A stretch of 64,000 nt of DNA from JAQWRV01 sp045564915 (GTDB taxonomy: Bacteria > Pseudomonadota > Alphaproteobacteria > Rhodospirillales > Rhodospirillaceae). The notes under the pieces are model-generated. The model worked only from the letters and a program-made list of their open reading frames with translations, had not been told where the DNA came from and did no database searches. Positions within the stretch are counted from its first letter, which is position 1. The number at the start of each line of letters is the position of its first letter. This document shows, piece by piece, positions 42,138-51,415 of the stretch. The stretch is taken from NCBI GenBank assembly GCA_045564915.1, contig JBJLGL010000009.1, forward strand, positions 248,001-312,000. The letters run 5' to 3'. Position numbers and translations under genes: made by a program.

Positions 42138-42940
42138 CCACGAGTAAGATAGCGCCGTTGGAGTTCAATCCGTGCACTATCCGTCACACCTAAGACGTCA
42201 CAGATATACCCATCTACAGACCCACCTACCTTTTCCATTTCATCAAAGGCTGCAGCGATCTTGCTTGGGTGAGCCGAAAAGAGCGTAAAAATATCGCCCC
42301 TTGAACATGCGGGATTGCCCCCTTTAAATTTTATCCAAGATTGCTCAACGTATTGCATGGTCTGTATATACGCGCCGTGCCCATACAAGGATAGCATGTA
42401 GTCGGCGACAACATCTGCTCGCGAAACCCCAAGAACCGAGAGCAACAAAGCGGATCCAATGCCGGTGCGGTCCTTACCAGCAGAGCAATGCAATAAAACT
42501 ACTGGATGGTTATCGGCAAGGACCGCAGAAAATAGATTTGCAAACTGCTTAGATTGATCGCGCACAAACTCGCGATAGCATAGTCCTAGAAAGTCTGGCG
42601 CCTCTTTAGCACTAATCTTTCCGCTGAGGAGTTCCTGCGCTGCATCATGAGCCTTCGGACTTTTGTCCGGCCACACTGGCAATGTTTCAATGACGGGTAA
42701 ATGATTGTCGTAATAGCGACTCGGGTATTGCTCGCGTTCATAATCATTACGGAAATCACAGACCAAGCTGATGTTTAACGCTGAGATTCTAGGCAGAGCC
42801 TCCTCATGAAGATTGGCCATGTGACCCGACCGAAATAGTCGCCCGTGCGCAACGTGCCCACCGTCTTTAGTTGAATAGCCGCCCATATCGCGAAAGTTTA
42901 TAGTGCCCGGTAAACGCAAATGTCGGTCGAAGTTCGTCAT
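42134..42940 (-). CDS. Tyrosine-protein phosphatase, Y_phosphatase3 family
   Basis: 268-aa phosphatase with the CX5R loop VVLLHCSAGKDRTGIGSALL (about aa 151-170). The N-terminus carries the family's RLPGTINFRDMGGYSTKDG. Members include MptpB-like and bacterial phosphoinositide/phosphotyrosine phosphatases. It is the last gene of a tight minus-strand run (GT4, methyltransferase, LegB-like, GNAT, phosphatase), and its stop overlaps rsmB by 4 nt. It could control glycan export or simply be a passenger. Confidence 0.85.
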   Translation of the reverse strand: MTNFDRHLRLPGTINFRDMGGYSTKDGGHVAHGRLFRSGHMANLHEEALPRISALNISLVCDFRNDYEREQYPSRYYDNHLPVIETLPVWPDKSPKAHDAAQELLSGKISAKEAPDFLGLCYREFVRDQSKQFANLFSAVLADNHPVVLLHCSAGKDRTGIGSALLLSVLGVSRADVVADYMLSLYGHGAYIQTMQYVEQSWIKFKGGNPACSRGDIFTLFSAHPSKIAAAFDEMEKVGGSVDGYICDVLGVTDSARIELQRRYLTRG

Positions 42941-42943
42941 AGC

Positions 42944-43477
42944 CTAGTGGCCTAGTTTTTCCCAGTCAGCGCGGGTGATGGCATATACATGGGTTTTTAC
43001 ACCCTGTATGGTCCACGTTTCTTTGAATGTTTCCCCAATGCGCTTAGCAACAGCTATGGAGCGAGTGTTATTTGGCCTAATAATGGATATGACTTCATTC
43101 CAATTCAATTTCTCAAACGCATAATCTCTTGCCGCGCACACAGCCTCTGTGGCGTAACCTTTGCCCCAATGTTTCCGAACCAAGGCGTACCCGACCTCCC
43201 GACCCGGCCACGTTTCCGGACAGTGCAATCCTGCGCGCCCGACAAATTGACCGCTAGTTTTTTCTTCTAGTGCCCAGATACCGAAGCCTCGTAGAGCCCA
43301 ATGGCCCATAGCCGTCGCCATATGTTTCCATGCCTCGAGGCGGTCCATGGGTTCACCTGAGACAGATATAAAGGGGCTGACATCAGGGTGTGAGACCATA
43401 GCGGTATAGTCATCAACGTCGTTTGCGCGAAAGCTCCGCATGATTAGTCGATTTGTTTCTAGGGTTGGAATGTCCAT
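42944..43477 (-). CDS. GNAT family N-acetyltransferase, RimJ/RimL-like
   Basis: 177-aa acetyltransferase: TNRLIMRSFRANDVDDYTAM at the N-terminus, EVGYALVRKHWGKGYATEAV (acetyl-CoA loop, about aa 90-109), and the NNTRSIAVAKRIGE segment. Only 3 bp separate it from the phosphatase gene and 14 bp from the LegB-like gene upstream, so co-transcription is likely. It might acetylate an amino sugar in the glycan pathway, but this GNAT subfamily more often acts on proteins or small amines. Substrate unknown. Confidence 0.85.
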   Translation of the reverse strand: MDIPTLETNRLIMRSFRANDVDDYTAMVSHPDVSPFISVSGEPMDRLEAWKHMATAMGHWALRGFGIWALEEKTSGQFVGRAGLHCPETWPGREVGYALVRKHWGKGYATEAVCAARDYAFEKLNWNEVISIIRPNNTRSIAVAKRIGETFKETWTIQGVKTHVYAITRADWEKLGH

Positions 43478-43491
43478 GGCGTATCCGGTGC

Positions 43492-44499
43492 TCAGATATT
43501 GTATAGTTCAGCTTTATAAAGGGGTATGTGGTCCGAATCGGAATACCAAGCAATTGTTTTTTCGAGTCCAAGCCTTAACCCTTCTCGCTTGCCATACAAA
43601 GGTGTCCAACCAAAAAGGTCTTTTGCTTTGGTATTAGATGCCCACAAACGTTCCACTTCCGAGCCATCGGGACGGATACGCTGATCATCGGAGATGACCG
43701 TGACATCGGAATCCATAATCTGCTTTATAATATTTACTGTTTCGCCAATCGAAACTTCGAAGTTGGACCCGATATTAGTAACCTCGCCCACACCCGCGTC
43801 ACTTGAGGCTAGCGCCATGAATCCTGACACGGTGTCTTCAATGAAATTAAAATCCCGCGTCGGGGTCAATGATCCAAGCTTTATTTCTGTTTTCCCGGCT
43901 AAGATTTGAGTAATGATTGTCGGAATAACTGCGCGAGCTGATTGGCGTGGTCCATAAGTATTGAACGGACGTATCACGCTAACCGGTGTGCCAAATGCAC
44001 GGTTAAATGATAGGGCGATTTGATCGGCGCCGATCTTTGAGGCTGAATAAGGAGACTGCCCTTGCAAAGGATGCTCTTCGGTGATGGGCACAAACTGTGC
44101 TGTTCCATATACCTCAGACGTTGATGTCACTACAATTCGGGAAACATCCATATCCTTCGCTGCCTGCACGACGTTCAATGTGCCCTTAACGTTGGTATCC
44201 ACATATGTGTCTGGAGAATGGTAGCTATACGGAATAGAGACTAGTGCTGCTAGGTGAAGAACAGTGTCACAACCCTGTATGGCGGTGCTAACACCATGAG
44301 GGTCGCGCACATCTCCAGCAAATATGTCTAGCTCTCGGCGTATCTCGCCTGGGCTATGGTCCAGCCATCCCCAAGAATTAAAACTGTTGTAAAGCACAAA
44401 TGCCCGAACATCATGGCCCATCCGCACCAAAGATTCCGTAAGGTGAGATCCAATAAATCCATCCGCACCCGTGACAAGAACCTTTCCGAGAGACTTCAT
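43492..44499 (-). CDS. NAD-dependent nucleotide-sugar 4,6-dehydratase, LegB-like
   Basis: Extended SDR of 335 aa. Rossmann motif VLVTGADGFIGSHLTESLV, then FVLYNSFNSWGWLDHSPG, a string characteristic of the LegB (GDP/UDP-N-acetylglucosamine 4,6-dehydratase) group. Catalytic TSTSEVYG and YSASKIGADQ follow. LegB starts legionaminic-acid-type sugar synthesis, but LegC, LegI and LegF homologs are not in the window, so the end product is uncertain. It overlaps the upstream methyltransferase by 4 nt (ATGA). Confidence 0.82.
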   Translation of the reverse strand: MKSLGKVLVTGADGFIGSHLTESLVRMGHDVRAFVLYNSFNSWGWLDHSPGEIRRELDIFAGDVRDPHGVSTAIQGCDTVLHLAALVSIPYSYHSPDTYVDTNVKGTLNVVQAAKDMDVSRIVVTSTSEVYGTAQFVPITEEHPLQGQSPYSASKIGADQIALSFNRAFGTPVSVIRPFNTYGPRQSARAVIPTIITQILAGKTEIKLGSLTPTRDFNFIEDTVSGFMALASSDAGVGEVTNIGSNFEVSIGETVNIIKQIMDSDVTVISDDQRIRPDGSEVERLWASNTKAKDLFGWTPLYGKREGLRLGLEKTIAWYSDSDHIPLYKAELYNI

Positions 44500-45230
44500 T
44501 GCACTTTATCTTTCACAGCACGCACAAAAAGGTAGTCACCTTTAGTTGATCTATTGAATAAAAATAACACATACAAAAGATGACAGATCAACTTACGAAT
44601 AGGACCGAAGTTCCCAATGGTGCCCCTGTTACCCAAGATATCAAGCAAATTACGGTAGAGTGGAGAATAGAACGGCCATCCCCAGGTTATTACCTGTTCG
44701 ATACTAACGCCTGCGGCTTTCAGTTTTTCTTCTAGTTCTCCGGGGGCATAGTTGCGTACATGCCCCACCTGCTTTTCGAATTTACGCATACGGCCCTGTA
44801 AAGTTGATATAATTATTCGTCCACCCGGTTGTGTCATGGCCACCATGTTCTTGATGGCTTTGGTGTCTTCTTCAATGTGCTCAACTACATCAGCGGATAC
44901 AACTAAGTCGAAGGTCTCATCCAATGACTCTATTGTAATATCGCAATACCTAAATGACGCACGGGGTAGGGCGTGTTTTGCCAAATGAATGGCTTTCTCT
45001 GAAATCTCAACACCGGTGCATTTTGCACCGGTATGAATACTCATTAGGGTCTTAAGCATCGAGCCTTCGCCACAGCCCACATCAAGTATTGAGCATGGCG
45101 AGAGGTCTGCGCACAGTACTTTAACAATACGCCTGCTGTGGCGGGCCATAGGTCCGTAAAGCCGGGTGTCATCCCATCCTGCTGCCCAGAGATCGTCATA
45201 AGCTGGTGCGTCTAAGGCTGGTTCCATCAT
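44496..45230 (-). CDS. SAM-dependent methyltransferase
   Basis: Class I methyltransferase of 244 aa: SAM-binding motif CSILDVGCGEGSMLKTL, then CTGVEISEKAIHLAK, VVSADVVEHIEED and a post-motif PGGRIIISTL. The C-terminus is hydrophobic (LICHLLYVLFLFN), so it may sit at the membrane. I start at the ATG at 45230, which overlaps the GT4 stop (ATGA); the frame is open to 45257. In a glycan cluster it probably methylates a sugar or lipid carrier-linked product. Confidence 0.82.
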   Translation of the reverse strand: MMEPALDAPAYDDLWAAGWDDTRLYGPMARHSRRIVKVLCADLSPCSILDVGCGEGSMLKTLMSIHTGAKCTGVEISEKAIHLAKHALPRASFRYCDITIESLDETFDLVVSADVVEHIEEDTKAIKNMVAMTQPGGRIIISTLQGRMRKFEKQVGHVRNYAPGELEEKLKAAGVSIEQVITWGWPFYSPLYRNLLDILGNRGTIGNFGPIRKLICHLLYVLFLFNRSTKGDYLFVRAVKDKVQ

Positions 45231-46396
45231 AAGGATTCCGATCCGACTGCGCCGCAAAGCAGTTCCGCATAGGCAGAAGAAGCTACGTTCCAGCTGTAAT
45301 AGTCTTCCGTTCGTTTGCGGGCGGCCTGGCCAAGGGCAAATGCTTTGTCCCGATCTTGGAGCAAGGTATTAAGCGCTTCAGTAAGGGCTTCGGCGTCGTC
45401 AGGTGGCACAAGAAGCCCCGTCTCATGATTTACCACCACCTCCTCAATGCCCGCTACTCTGCTGCCGATGACGGGTAGGCTGGCAGCCATGGCTTCCAGC
45501 ATGGCGTTAGGCATTCCTTCGGCCCGTGACGGAAGCACAAAAACATCAGCCTCATTATAAACAATGGATAGTTGAGAACGCTCTAGCCACCCACAGAAGG
45601 TAATCCGGTCATGCAAGTCTAGGTCCTGCGCTGTATCCATCAGCGTATCCTCGAGTGGGCCGCCACCCGCTATGGTGAGAGCCCACTTTTCTTGGTTCCC
45701 AAGAGCTGCGAGTGCGCGAAATAAAATATCAAGGCCCTTTTGGTTCACTAAACGGCCGACAAACAATAAGCGCAAAGGCCCCGATGGGGTGGGCTTGTTT
45801 CGCGGCAAAAAACTATCTAAATCGGCACCAGCAGGAATCATCCCTACCTCAATGTCTGGTGCATAACTGTGTGCTAATGCGGCAAGCCCTCTCGAATTAG
45901 CTATTACCGCATAAGCTTCTTCCCATACCCTCTTAATCAGGGGGCTGCTCAAGCGGTGATAAAAAGAGAGCTCGTGGCCCATAAAGCCGGGGACATCGCC
46001 ACCCTGCAGTGAAATGATATAAGGCAGGCCAAGTTTGTATTTCAACCACCATCCTACTGGTCCACAGGGCACCCCAAAAAAAATCAAAGTAGCATTTGCC
46101 TTTGTCTGTCTGGCTATCCCTGGTGCAGCGAAAAGCGCATGCGCCATAAAAATCAGCATCTCCAAGATCGAGCAACGGTCCCGCCGACGCCGAGCTGACC
46201 AAATTCTATAAATTTCTACACCGTGGTCATTTTCTCTCCTGGGTAGGTTGCCTTGCGCGGCGGTCAAAACAGTGACCTTTAACCCTTTTGAAGTTAGGGC
46301 ACGACCGAGTTGTTGCGTGGCATTACCCCCCCCGCCCCCGACTGGAGGGTACTCATAGTTGATAAGAAGAAGCCGGGCTGGGTTTTGTTCAGTCAT
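45227..46396 (-). CDS. Glycosyltransferase family 4
   Basis: GT-B-fold glycosyltransferase of 389 aa. N-terminus LLINYEYPPVGGGGGNATQQLG matches the acceptor-side loop of the WcaI/PimA-like group. The C-terminal donor domain has LRLLFVGRLVNQKGLDILFRAL and the E-X7-E region in LPSRAEGMPNAMLEAMAASLPVIG. It likely adds a sugar from an NDP donor to a lipid-linked glycan at the cytoplasmic face. First gene of a five-gene minus-strand operon, divergent from the flippase-like gene. Confidence 0.9.
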   Translation of the reverse strand: MTEQNPARLLLINYEYPPVGGGGGNATQQLGRALTSKGLKVTVLTAAQGNLPRRENDHGVEIYRIWSARRRRDRCSILEMLIFMAHALFAAPGIARQTKANATLIFFGVPCGPVGWWLKYKLGLPYIISLQGGDVPGFMGHELSFYHRLSSPLIKRVWEEAYAVIANSRGLAALAHSYAPDIEVGMIPAGADLDSFLPRNKPTPSGPLRLLFVGRLVNQKGLDILFRALAALGNQEKWALTIAGGGPLEDTLMDTAQDLDLHDRITFCGWLERSQLSIVYNEADVFVLPSRAEGMPNAMLEAMAASLPVIGSRVAGIEEVVVNHETGLLVPPDDAEALTEALNTLLQDRDKAFALGQAARKRTEDYYSWNVASSAYAELLCGAVGSESL

Positions 46397-46507
46397 AGTC
46401 CTTATGATAGCCCTATAGTGTCAGAGTAGCAGAAGACGAATCATTGTTGTTGTGGGGGTAGCAGACTATACCCGTGGCGCTCAAGCACGAAGGATGTCGG
46501 TATCCAT

Positions 46508-47422
46508 ATGCCCGTTTTTTCTAGTCGCACTAGTATATTTGCCCTGAAAGCCATCGTAAGCACTGTTTTGCTGACCGTGGTGCTACAGCGGCTTGAAATA
46601 TCCTCGATATTAGAAGCGTTGAGCCGCCTGGACCTCAATACCTTGCTTGCAGCGGCAGTTTTATATGTCCTAGCTCATGGCTTGAACGGAGTGAAATTAC
46701 AAATGGTCATGACTGGGCGTCCGCTACAAGACCTCATCCGTTACACCTTCGTCGCTCAGTATTATGGAACTGTTCTTCCCGGCCAGCTGCTTGGTGATGC
46801 CATTAAGGCCTATCGCCTGGTCCGGCCTGGAGACGATGGGGCAGCGGTGGTTGCTGCTGTGGTGGTTGACAAATTAACCGGGCTTGGAGCCTTATTATTT
46901 GTTACAGGTCTGGCATTGTTAATTGACCCTCGTGGGTTTCCTGTCGCTTTTCCTGCGCTGGCCTTTGTTTTTTTTGCGGGCTTAATTCTTGCGCTGGTGT
47001 TGCCGATTTTCCTTTCCAACTCAACTTCGGCCTTAGACAATGTTCTTGGCCGTTTCTTGAGGGCATGGCACCTAACCACCGGTGATTGGTGGCCGCTATT
47101 AGCCTCTTTTATAACTGGCATAGCATTTCAGGTTCTCGCCATTGTCGTAGTCGCCTATGTCGGAGCAGGTATGGGTATTAGCCTGACATTCGCCGCATGG
47201 GCTGGAGTGGTTGGGCTTGTATCCCTAGTCTTACTTTTGCCTATAACTGTTGCCGGGATTGGCCTACGTGAGGGCAGTTTGGTGATAATGCTGGGATTTG
47301 TAGGTGTAGCACCTACAGATGCAGTAGCCCTTTCTCTGGCTCTCTTAGGCCTCACCCTTTTTGGTGCTATCTTGGGCGCTGTTGCTGACCTTAAGTACTT
47401 TACAGATTCTGATGCTAATTAA
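46508..47422 (+). CDS. Flippase-like integral membrane protein (UPF0104/AglD2 type)
   Basis: 304-aa membrane protein with about eight hydrophobic segments, of the lysylphosphatidylglycerol-synthetase transmembrane-region family. Family motifs: VAQYYGTVLPGQLLGDAIKAYRL (about aa 79-101), VVDKLTGLGALLFVTGLALL, and ITVAGIGLREGSLVIML near the end. Such proteins occur in glycan clusters and are proposed, not proven, to move lipid-linked sugars. It ends inside the stop of the convergent methyltransferase gene. Confidence 0.85.
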   Translation: MPVFSSRTSIFALKAIVSTVLLTVVLQRLEISSILEALSRLDLNTLLAAAVLYVLAHGLNGVKLQMVMTGRPLQDLIRYTFVAQYYGTVLPGQLLGDAIKAYRLVRPGDDGAAVVAAVVVDKLTGLGALLFVTGLALLIDPRGFPVAFPALAFVFFAGLILALVLPIFLSNSTSALDNVLGRFLRAWHLTTGDWWPLLASFITGIAFQVLAIVVVAYVGAGMGISLTFAAWAGVVGLVSLVLLLPITVAGIGLREGSLVIMLGFVGVAPTDAVALSLALLGLTLFGAILGAVADLKYFTDSDAN

Positions 47423-48333
47423 AGAGCCGAGCTTTTCCTTATTGTTATAATCAGCGGCGTCCAGCCCTGAAAGGCAATGGCAAGCTCAGCAGCCAGCCGA
47501 TTGAGTCTTACCACTGCGGCTAAACGAACTAGTCGCCCCACCTTACCCAATGCCATCCATCGACCAATGTCTAGATTGCACATACGTTCACGGAAGACAT
47601 CCTTTCCAAGCCCTAACAACTCAAGAGGCATTGTCTCTGAAAGTATACTGACCTCACGCCGAGCCCAAATAGGATTTAATTCAGTGCGGATTGTTGCGGC
47701 AAAAGTAGGGTCCTTGCCGTAAATTTTGCTAACCCACCAGCAGAAGAACCTATTGGAAAATATTGGCGGATGGAACGCTGCGTAGTGGCCATCGAAGTAT
47801 GATAGGTAGTTAGGACACACTAACTGCACAATGCCGCCTGGTTTGACCACCCTCACAGCTTCACGGAGAACCTGTTTAGGATCGTCCGTGTGTTCAAGAG
47901 CATTTGAAGAATAAACTATGTCAAAATAATTATCGCTAAATGGCAGTGCTTCACCCGGAGCACCTATAATGCGCTCTGGGTTAAGGCCATTTACTCTGAT
48001 TAGATTACGGGCAATGACAGAAGATTCTCCAAATCCTTCCCCTTCCGGCTCCACGGCAAAACCATCAATACCAAACTTTTTTGACCAAACAATATGCGTT
48101 ACGCCGCAGCCCGCGCCGATCTCCAAAAGCCGTTTGCCCTGTAATGGCACAGTACGCTGTAGAATAAATGCTGCTTCTTCAGCCCGGGCCGGATTAAGAG
48201 TGTCTGAAGCAAATTGGTTGGGATCTAAACCCTGGATTGGCTCAAAATGCGCCCCTTGGGTATCACGAACACTAGCAAAAGCCTGGTCTGTAATCTTACA
48301 TTCTGACGTTGAAAGATCTGCCGCCGCTGTCAT
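47419..48333 (-). CDS. SAM-dependent methyltransferase (class I)
   Basis: 304 aa from the ATG at 48333, which shares ATGA with the AsnB stop. SAM-binding motif RLLEIGAGCGVTHIVWSKKFG (about aa 70-90), GFAVEPEG, then VYSSNALEHTDDPKQVLREA and KPGGIVQLVCPNY. The C-terminus is basic and helical. The frame extends to 48369; the coupled start is more likely. Substrate probably a sugar or lipid in the glycan pathway. Confidence 0.82.
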   Translation of the reverse strand: MTAAADLSTSECKITDQAFASVRDTQGAHFEPIQGLDPNQFASDTLNPARAEEAAFILQRTVPLQGKRLLEIGAGCGVTHIVWSKKFGIDGFAVEPEGEGFGESSVIARNLIRVNGLNPERIIGAPGEALPFSDNYFDIVYSSNALEHTDDPKQVLREAVRVVKPGGIVQLVCPNYLSYFDGHYAAFHPPIFSNRFFCWWVSKIYGKDPTFAATIRTELNPIWARREVSILSETMPLELLGLGKDVFRERMCNLDIGRWMALGKVGRLVRLAAVVRLNRLAAELAIAFQGWTPLIITIRKSSAL

Positions 48334-50189
48334 AACTTCAATCCCTGACTCAACGCTATCCAACACCACAACGCCGCACTAGCATTCCCACCATGGGTTT
48401 TTTGTTTAGCCTTATGGAGCCCCCACCGATCTTCGAGCCAAGTTGTATTTATGCTTGGGATTGTCTTCTGCGGTGGGTTCATGCTGCGTAGCCAACGTGA
48501 AAGGGGAATACCAAAGCCCTTTTTCTTGCGGGAAATAATCTTAGGCGGCAAACGGCCTTTAAGTGCCTGTTTCAGAATCCACTTTCCTGTTTGGTTTCGT
48601 AACTTGGTATGCCATGGCAATCGCTGGGCAAAGTCTGTTAGGCTATTCGCTAGAAACGGGCTTCGCACTTCAAGGCTTACCGCCATGCTTGCGCGGTCCG
48701 TTTTAGTGAGGATGCTATCGGGCAGATAAAACCGGGTGTAGAAGTCCAGGGTCTTATCAACAATGTGTTCGCTTGGACAGCTTTCCCAAGCCAGGATTGC
48801 TTCGCTATAAAGAGATTCGGCATCCACGGGCTCTTGAAATAGTTCAGCAATATCCATTGGCTCTAACGGCCCAAGCCAACGCGCATTCCATTCCGATTCA
48901 GGGTGTTTAAGGCCACGCAGACCGCGGTTCAGAATAAAATCGAAACTCATATTTGCATCGGAGCGAGGCAGGGTGCTCGCAATGGATCTAATAGCATTAT
49001 GAACGGGACCAGGCACAAACCGGTCATAAAGCTGTGCCTTATTAAGAATGAAGAAGGGATCATACCCGGCAAATAGCTCGTCACCACCGTCGCCGGATAA
49101 AGCCACAGTAACGTGTTTGCGAGCGAAAGAACAAAGTAAAGATGTTGGCAAGATCGAGGGATCACCAATAGGCTCGTCTAGTTTAGACAAGATTGCAGGC
49201 AAAGTGCTTTGTGCTGCTTCAAGGTCGCATACCTCGGTATAATGTGTGCTTCCCGCATACAGAGCCATTTCTTCCGCCCAGGGTGATTCGTCAAATGAGG
49301 TTTCACGAAAGCCCATGGAAAATGTGTTCAAACTGGCCGGATCCCGTGCATCAGAGGCACAAGACAAAATTGAGCTAGAATCAACGCCCCCAGACAAAAA
49401 AAATCCTAGTGGCACATCTGCTTCCAGACGCGAACTCGCTGCATCTCGTATCAGGCAATCAAGGGTTACAGCCCAGTCTTTTTCTGTTCCCGTCGGCGGG
49501 TCCTTATCACCTAACGCAAATCGCCAATAGGCAGCGAGTTTTGTTTCTAGGGTTGTCGTATCAATAGAGAGCATGTGGCCCGGTGTAAGTTTGTGCACAC
49601 CCTGATATGGAGTGTGCGGTGCTGGGAAAAATCCATGTGCGAAGAATTTTTGTAAGGCGATTTTTGATACAGATACATTGTGCTGAGATGGGTGTGCTAG
49701 GACAGCGGTTATTTCTGAGCCGAAGACAACTGCATCAGGCTTCTCAGCATAATACAAAGGCTTTTCCCCAAATCGGTCACGAGCCAAAATAACGCTGCTG
49801 GCGTGGCGATCAAAGATGGCTACTGCAAACATACCGTCAAGACGTCGGAACAAACCTTGGCCCCAGACTTTCCAGCCGTGCACAAGCACTTCCGTGTCCG
49901 CATGGTCGGAGGTGAAGTTGCACCCTAAAATTTCGAGCTCTGCACGAAGTTCGCGGTGATTGTAGATTTCACCGTTGAAAATAACACCGATTGTCCCAGT
50001 GGCATCCCACATTGGCTGGGTGCCACCTGCTGGGTCAAGGACGATTAGTCGCCTATGGCCAAAGGAAACTGGTACATGTTGATCACGGTAGTAGCCGTAT
50101 TCGTCGGGGCCACGGTGTGCCAACGTTTCTGTCATGGTTCGCAGGTGATTCTCGTTTCCTGCGCCAACAAAGCCAGCTATGCCGCACAT
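48330..50189 (-). CDS. asnB: Asparagine synthetase B-like, glutamine-hydrolysing
   Basis: 619 aa. The mature N-terminal nucleophile Cys2 is in MCGIAGFVG; the glutaminase domain shows LAHRGPDEYGYY, NGEIYNHRELR and ADTEVLVHGW. The ATP-pyrophosphatase domain has the PP-loop FFLSGGVDSSSILSCAS and LSGDGGDELFAGYDPF. Members of this branch are frequent in exopolysaccharide loci, where they may amidate sugar acids or carrier-linked groups instead of aspartate. It lies between a GT2 and a methyltransferase gene. Confidence 0.9.
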   Translation of the reverse strand: MCGIAGFVGAGNENHLRTMTETLAHRGPDEYGYYRDQHVPVSFGHRRLIVLDPAGGTQPMWDATGTIGVIFNGEIYNHRELRAELEILGCNFTSDHADTEVLVHGWKVWGQGLFRRLDGMFAVAIFDRHASSVILARDRFGEKPLYYAEKPDAVVFGSEITAVLAHPSQHNVSVSKIALQKFFAHGFFPAPHTPYQGVHKLTPGHMLSIDTTTLETKLAAYWRFALGDKDPPTGTEKDWAVTLDCLIRDAASSRLEADVPLGFFLSGGVDSSSILSCASDARDPASLNTFSMGFRETSFDESPWAEEMALYAGSTHYTEVCDLEAAQSTLPAILSKLDEPIGDPSILPTSLLCSFARKHVTVALSGDGGDELFAGYDPFFILNKAQLYDRFVPGPVHNAIRSIASTLPRSDANMSFDFILNRGLRGLKHPESEWNARWLGPLEPMDIAELFQEPVDAESLYSEAILAWESCPSEHIVDKTLDFYTRFYLPDSILTKTDRASMAVSLEVRSPFLANSLTDFAQRLPWHTKLRNQTGKWILKQALKGRLPPKIISRKKKGFGIPLSRWLRSMNPPQKTIPSINTTWLEDRWGLHKAKQKTHGGNASAALWCWIALSQGLKL

Positions 50190-50214
50190 AGCTCAAGGTT
50201 TAATTTTGCCAAGT

Positions 50215-51195
50215 TCACTCATCATCTTCCAAGTTTATTTTTTCACGTACCGTGTATTGGCGCTTACCCTGGCTCTCGTAATACACTCGCACCAGGACCT
50301 CTGCGAGCAGCCCCATCAGGATGCACATAACACCGGTGATAAATCCTAAAGTGAACAGCAAGGGCAATGGAGTTTCGATGAACGAGGTATTGTTGAACCA
50401 TTTTAGGTATAGCGCCCAGAATCCGGCAATAAAAGATACTCCAAAGAAGCCAAAGCCGACCATACCGAAGATGTATATCGGTTTAGCATCGTATTGGGTC
50501 AGAAACTTCACCACGATTAGGTCCAGCAAGACTTTGAACACGCGAACCATGCCGTACTTTGATTTTCCACGCTCGCGTGGCCGATGATTTACAGGAAGTT
50601 CAGTAATACGCGCACCCTGCCAATGGGCGTATACCGGCACGAATCGGTGCATTTCCCCATACAGGCGAAAATCTTCAAGCACCTCTCTTCTGTATGCCTT
50701 CAAGGTGCAGCCATAATCTTTTAAGGGAACGCCGGAGACCCAGGAGATGAGCATGTTAGCCAGACGTGAGGGCAAAACTTTAGTCCAATAAGGATCATTA
50801 CGGCCCTGCCGCCATCCCGAGACTACGCCATATCCCTCATCAAGTTTCTCCAGTAATTTGCCTATGTCGGCTGGGTCATTCTGTAGATCCCCGTCCATGG
50901 GGACAATGACCGCTCCTTTTGCATGGTCTATCCCAGCCATCATTGCGGGGGTTTGGCCCACATTGCGTTTAAAGCTAATGACCTTGAATCTAAAGCTTTT
51001 TTCTGCCAACTCAGCCAGTTTATCGCCGGTGCCATCCGTTGAGCCATCGTCTACAAAAATCACTTCGGACGGGCGCCCTAGTCCATCCAGAGCCGGTTGC
51101 AGGGCTGTACACAAAGGCCCGATATTTTCTACCTCATTATAAAGTGGAATAATAATTGAAACGAGGTCTGAGTTCGCTGGGGGCTGTTTGTTCAC
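50215..51195 (-). CDS. Glycosyltransferase family 2, polyprenyl-phosphate type
   Basis: 326 aa. N-terminal GT-A domain: IIIPLYNEVENIGPLCTAL, FVDDGSTDGTGDKLAEL and VPMDGDLQNDPADIGKLL (DXD-type). Two C-terminal membrane segments (IFGMVGFGFFGVSFIAGFWALYL and LFTLGFITGVMCILMGLLAEVL) are typical of DPM1/GtrB/ArnC-like enzymes that transfer a sugar to undecaprenyl phosphate. It starts the minus-strand GT2-asnB-methyltransferase run and divides from the amidotransferase gene by about 220 bp. Confidence 0.9.
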   Translation of the reverse strand: MNKQPPANSDLVSIIIPLYNEVENIGPLCTALQPALDGLGRPSEVIFVDDGSTDGTGDKLAELAEKSFRFKVISFKRNVGQTPAMMAGIDHAKGAVIVPMDGDLQNDPADIGKLLEKLDEGYGVVSGWRQGRNDPYWTKVLPSRLANMLISWVSGVPLKDYGCTLKAYRREVLEDFRLYGEMHRFVPVYAHWQGARITELPVNHRPRERGKSKYGMVRVFKVLLDLIVVKFLTQYDAKPIYIFGMVGFGFFGVSFIAGFWALYLKWFNNTSFIETPLPLLFTLGFITGVMCILMGLLAEVLVRVYYESQGKRQYTVREKINLEDDE

Positions 51196-51415
51196 AAGAG
51201 GCTGTTCCGTGCTGTAAGTGTTCTGATACCAGAGTATGCTGGCTTATATCACGCTTGTCCAAGGCCGCAGCCTGCCTTTGATATTGTCACTGGGGTTGCG
51301 CCAATCGGGATTCTGATAAATTTTATGTCTTTCGGGCTAAGCAGCACACCTCGACCCTCTGTCCGGCCGCATGCTACAACCCAAAACAACCATTATTTAC
51401 GAATCTGAGTTATCC

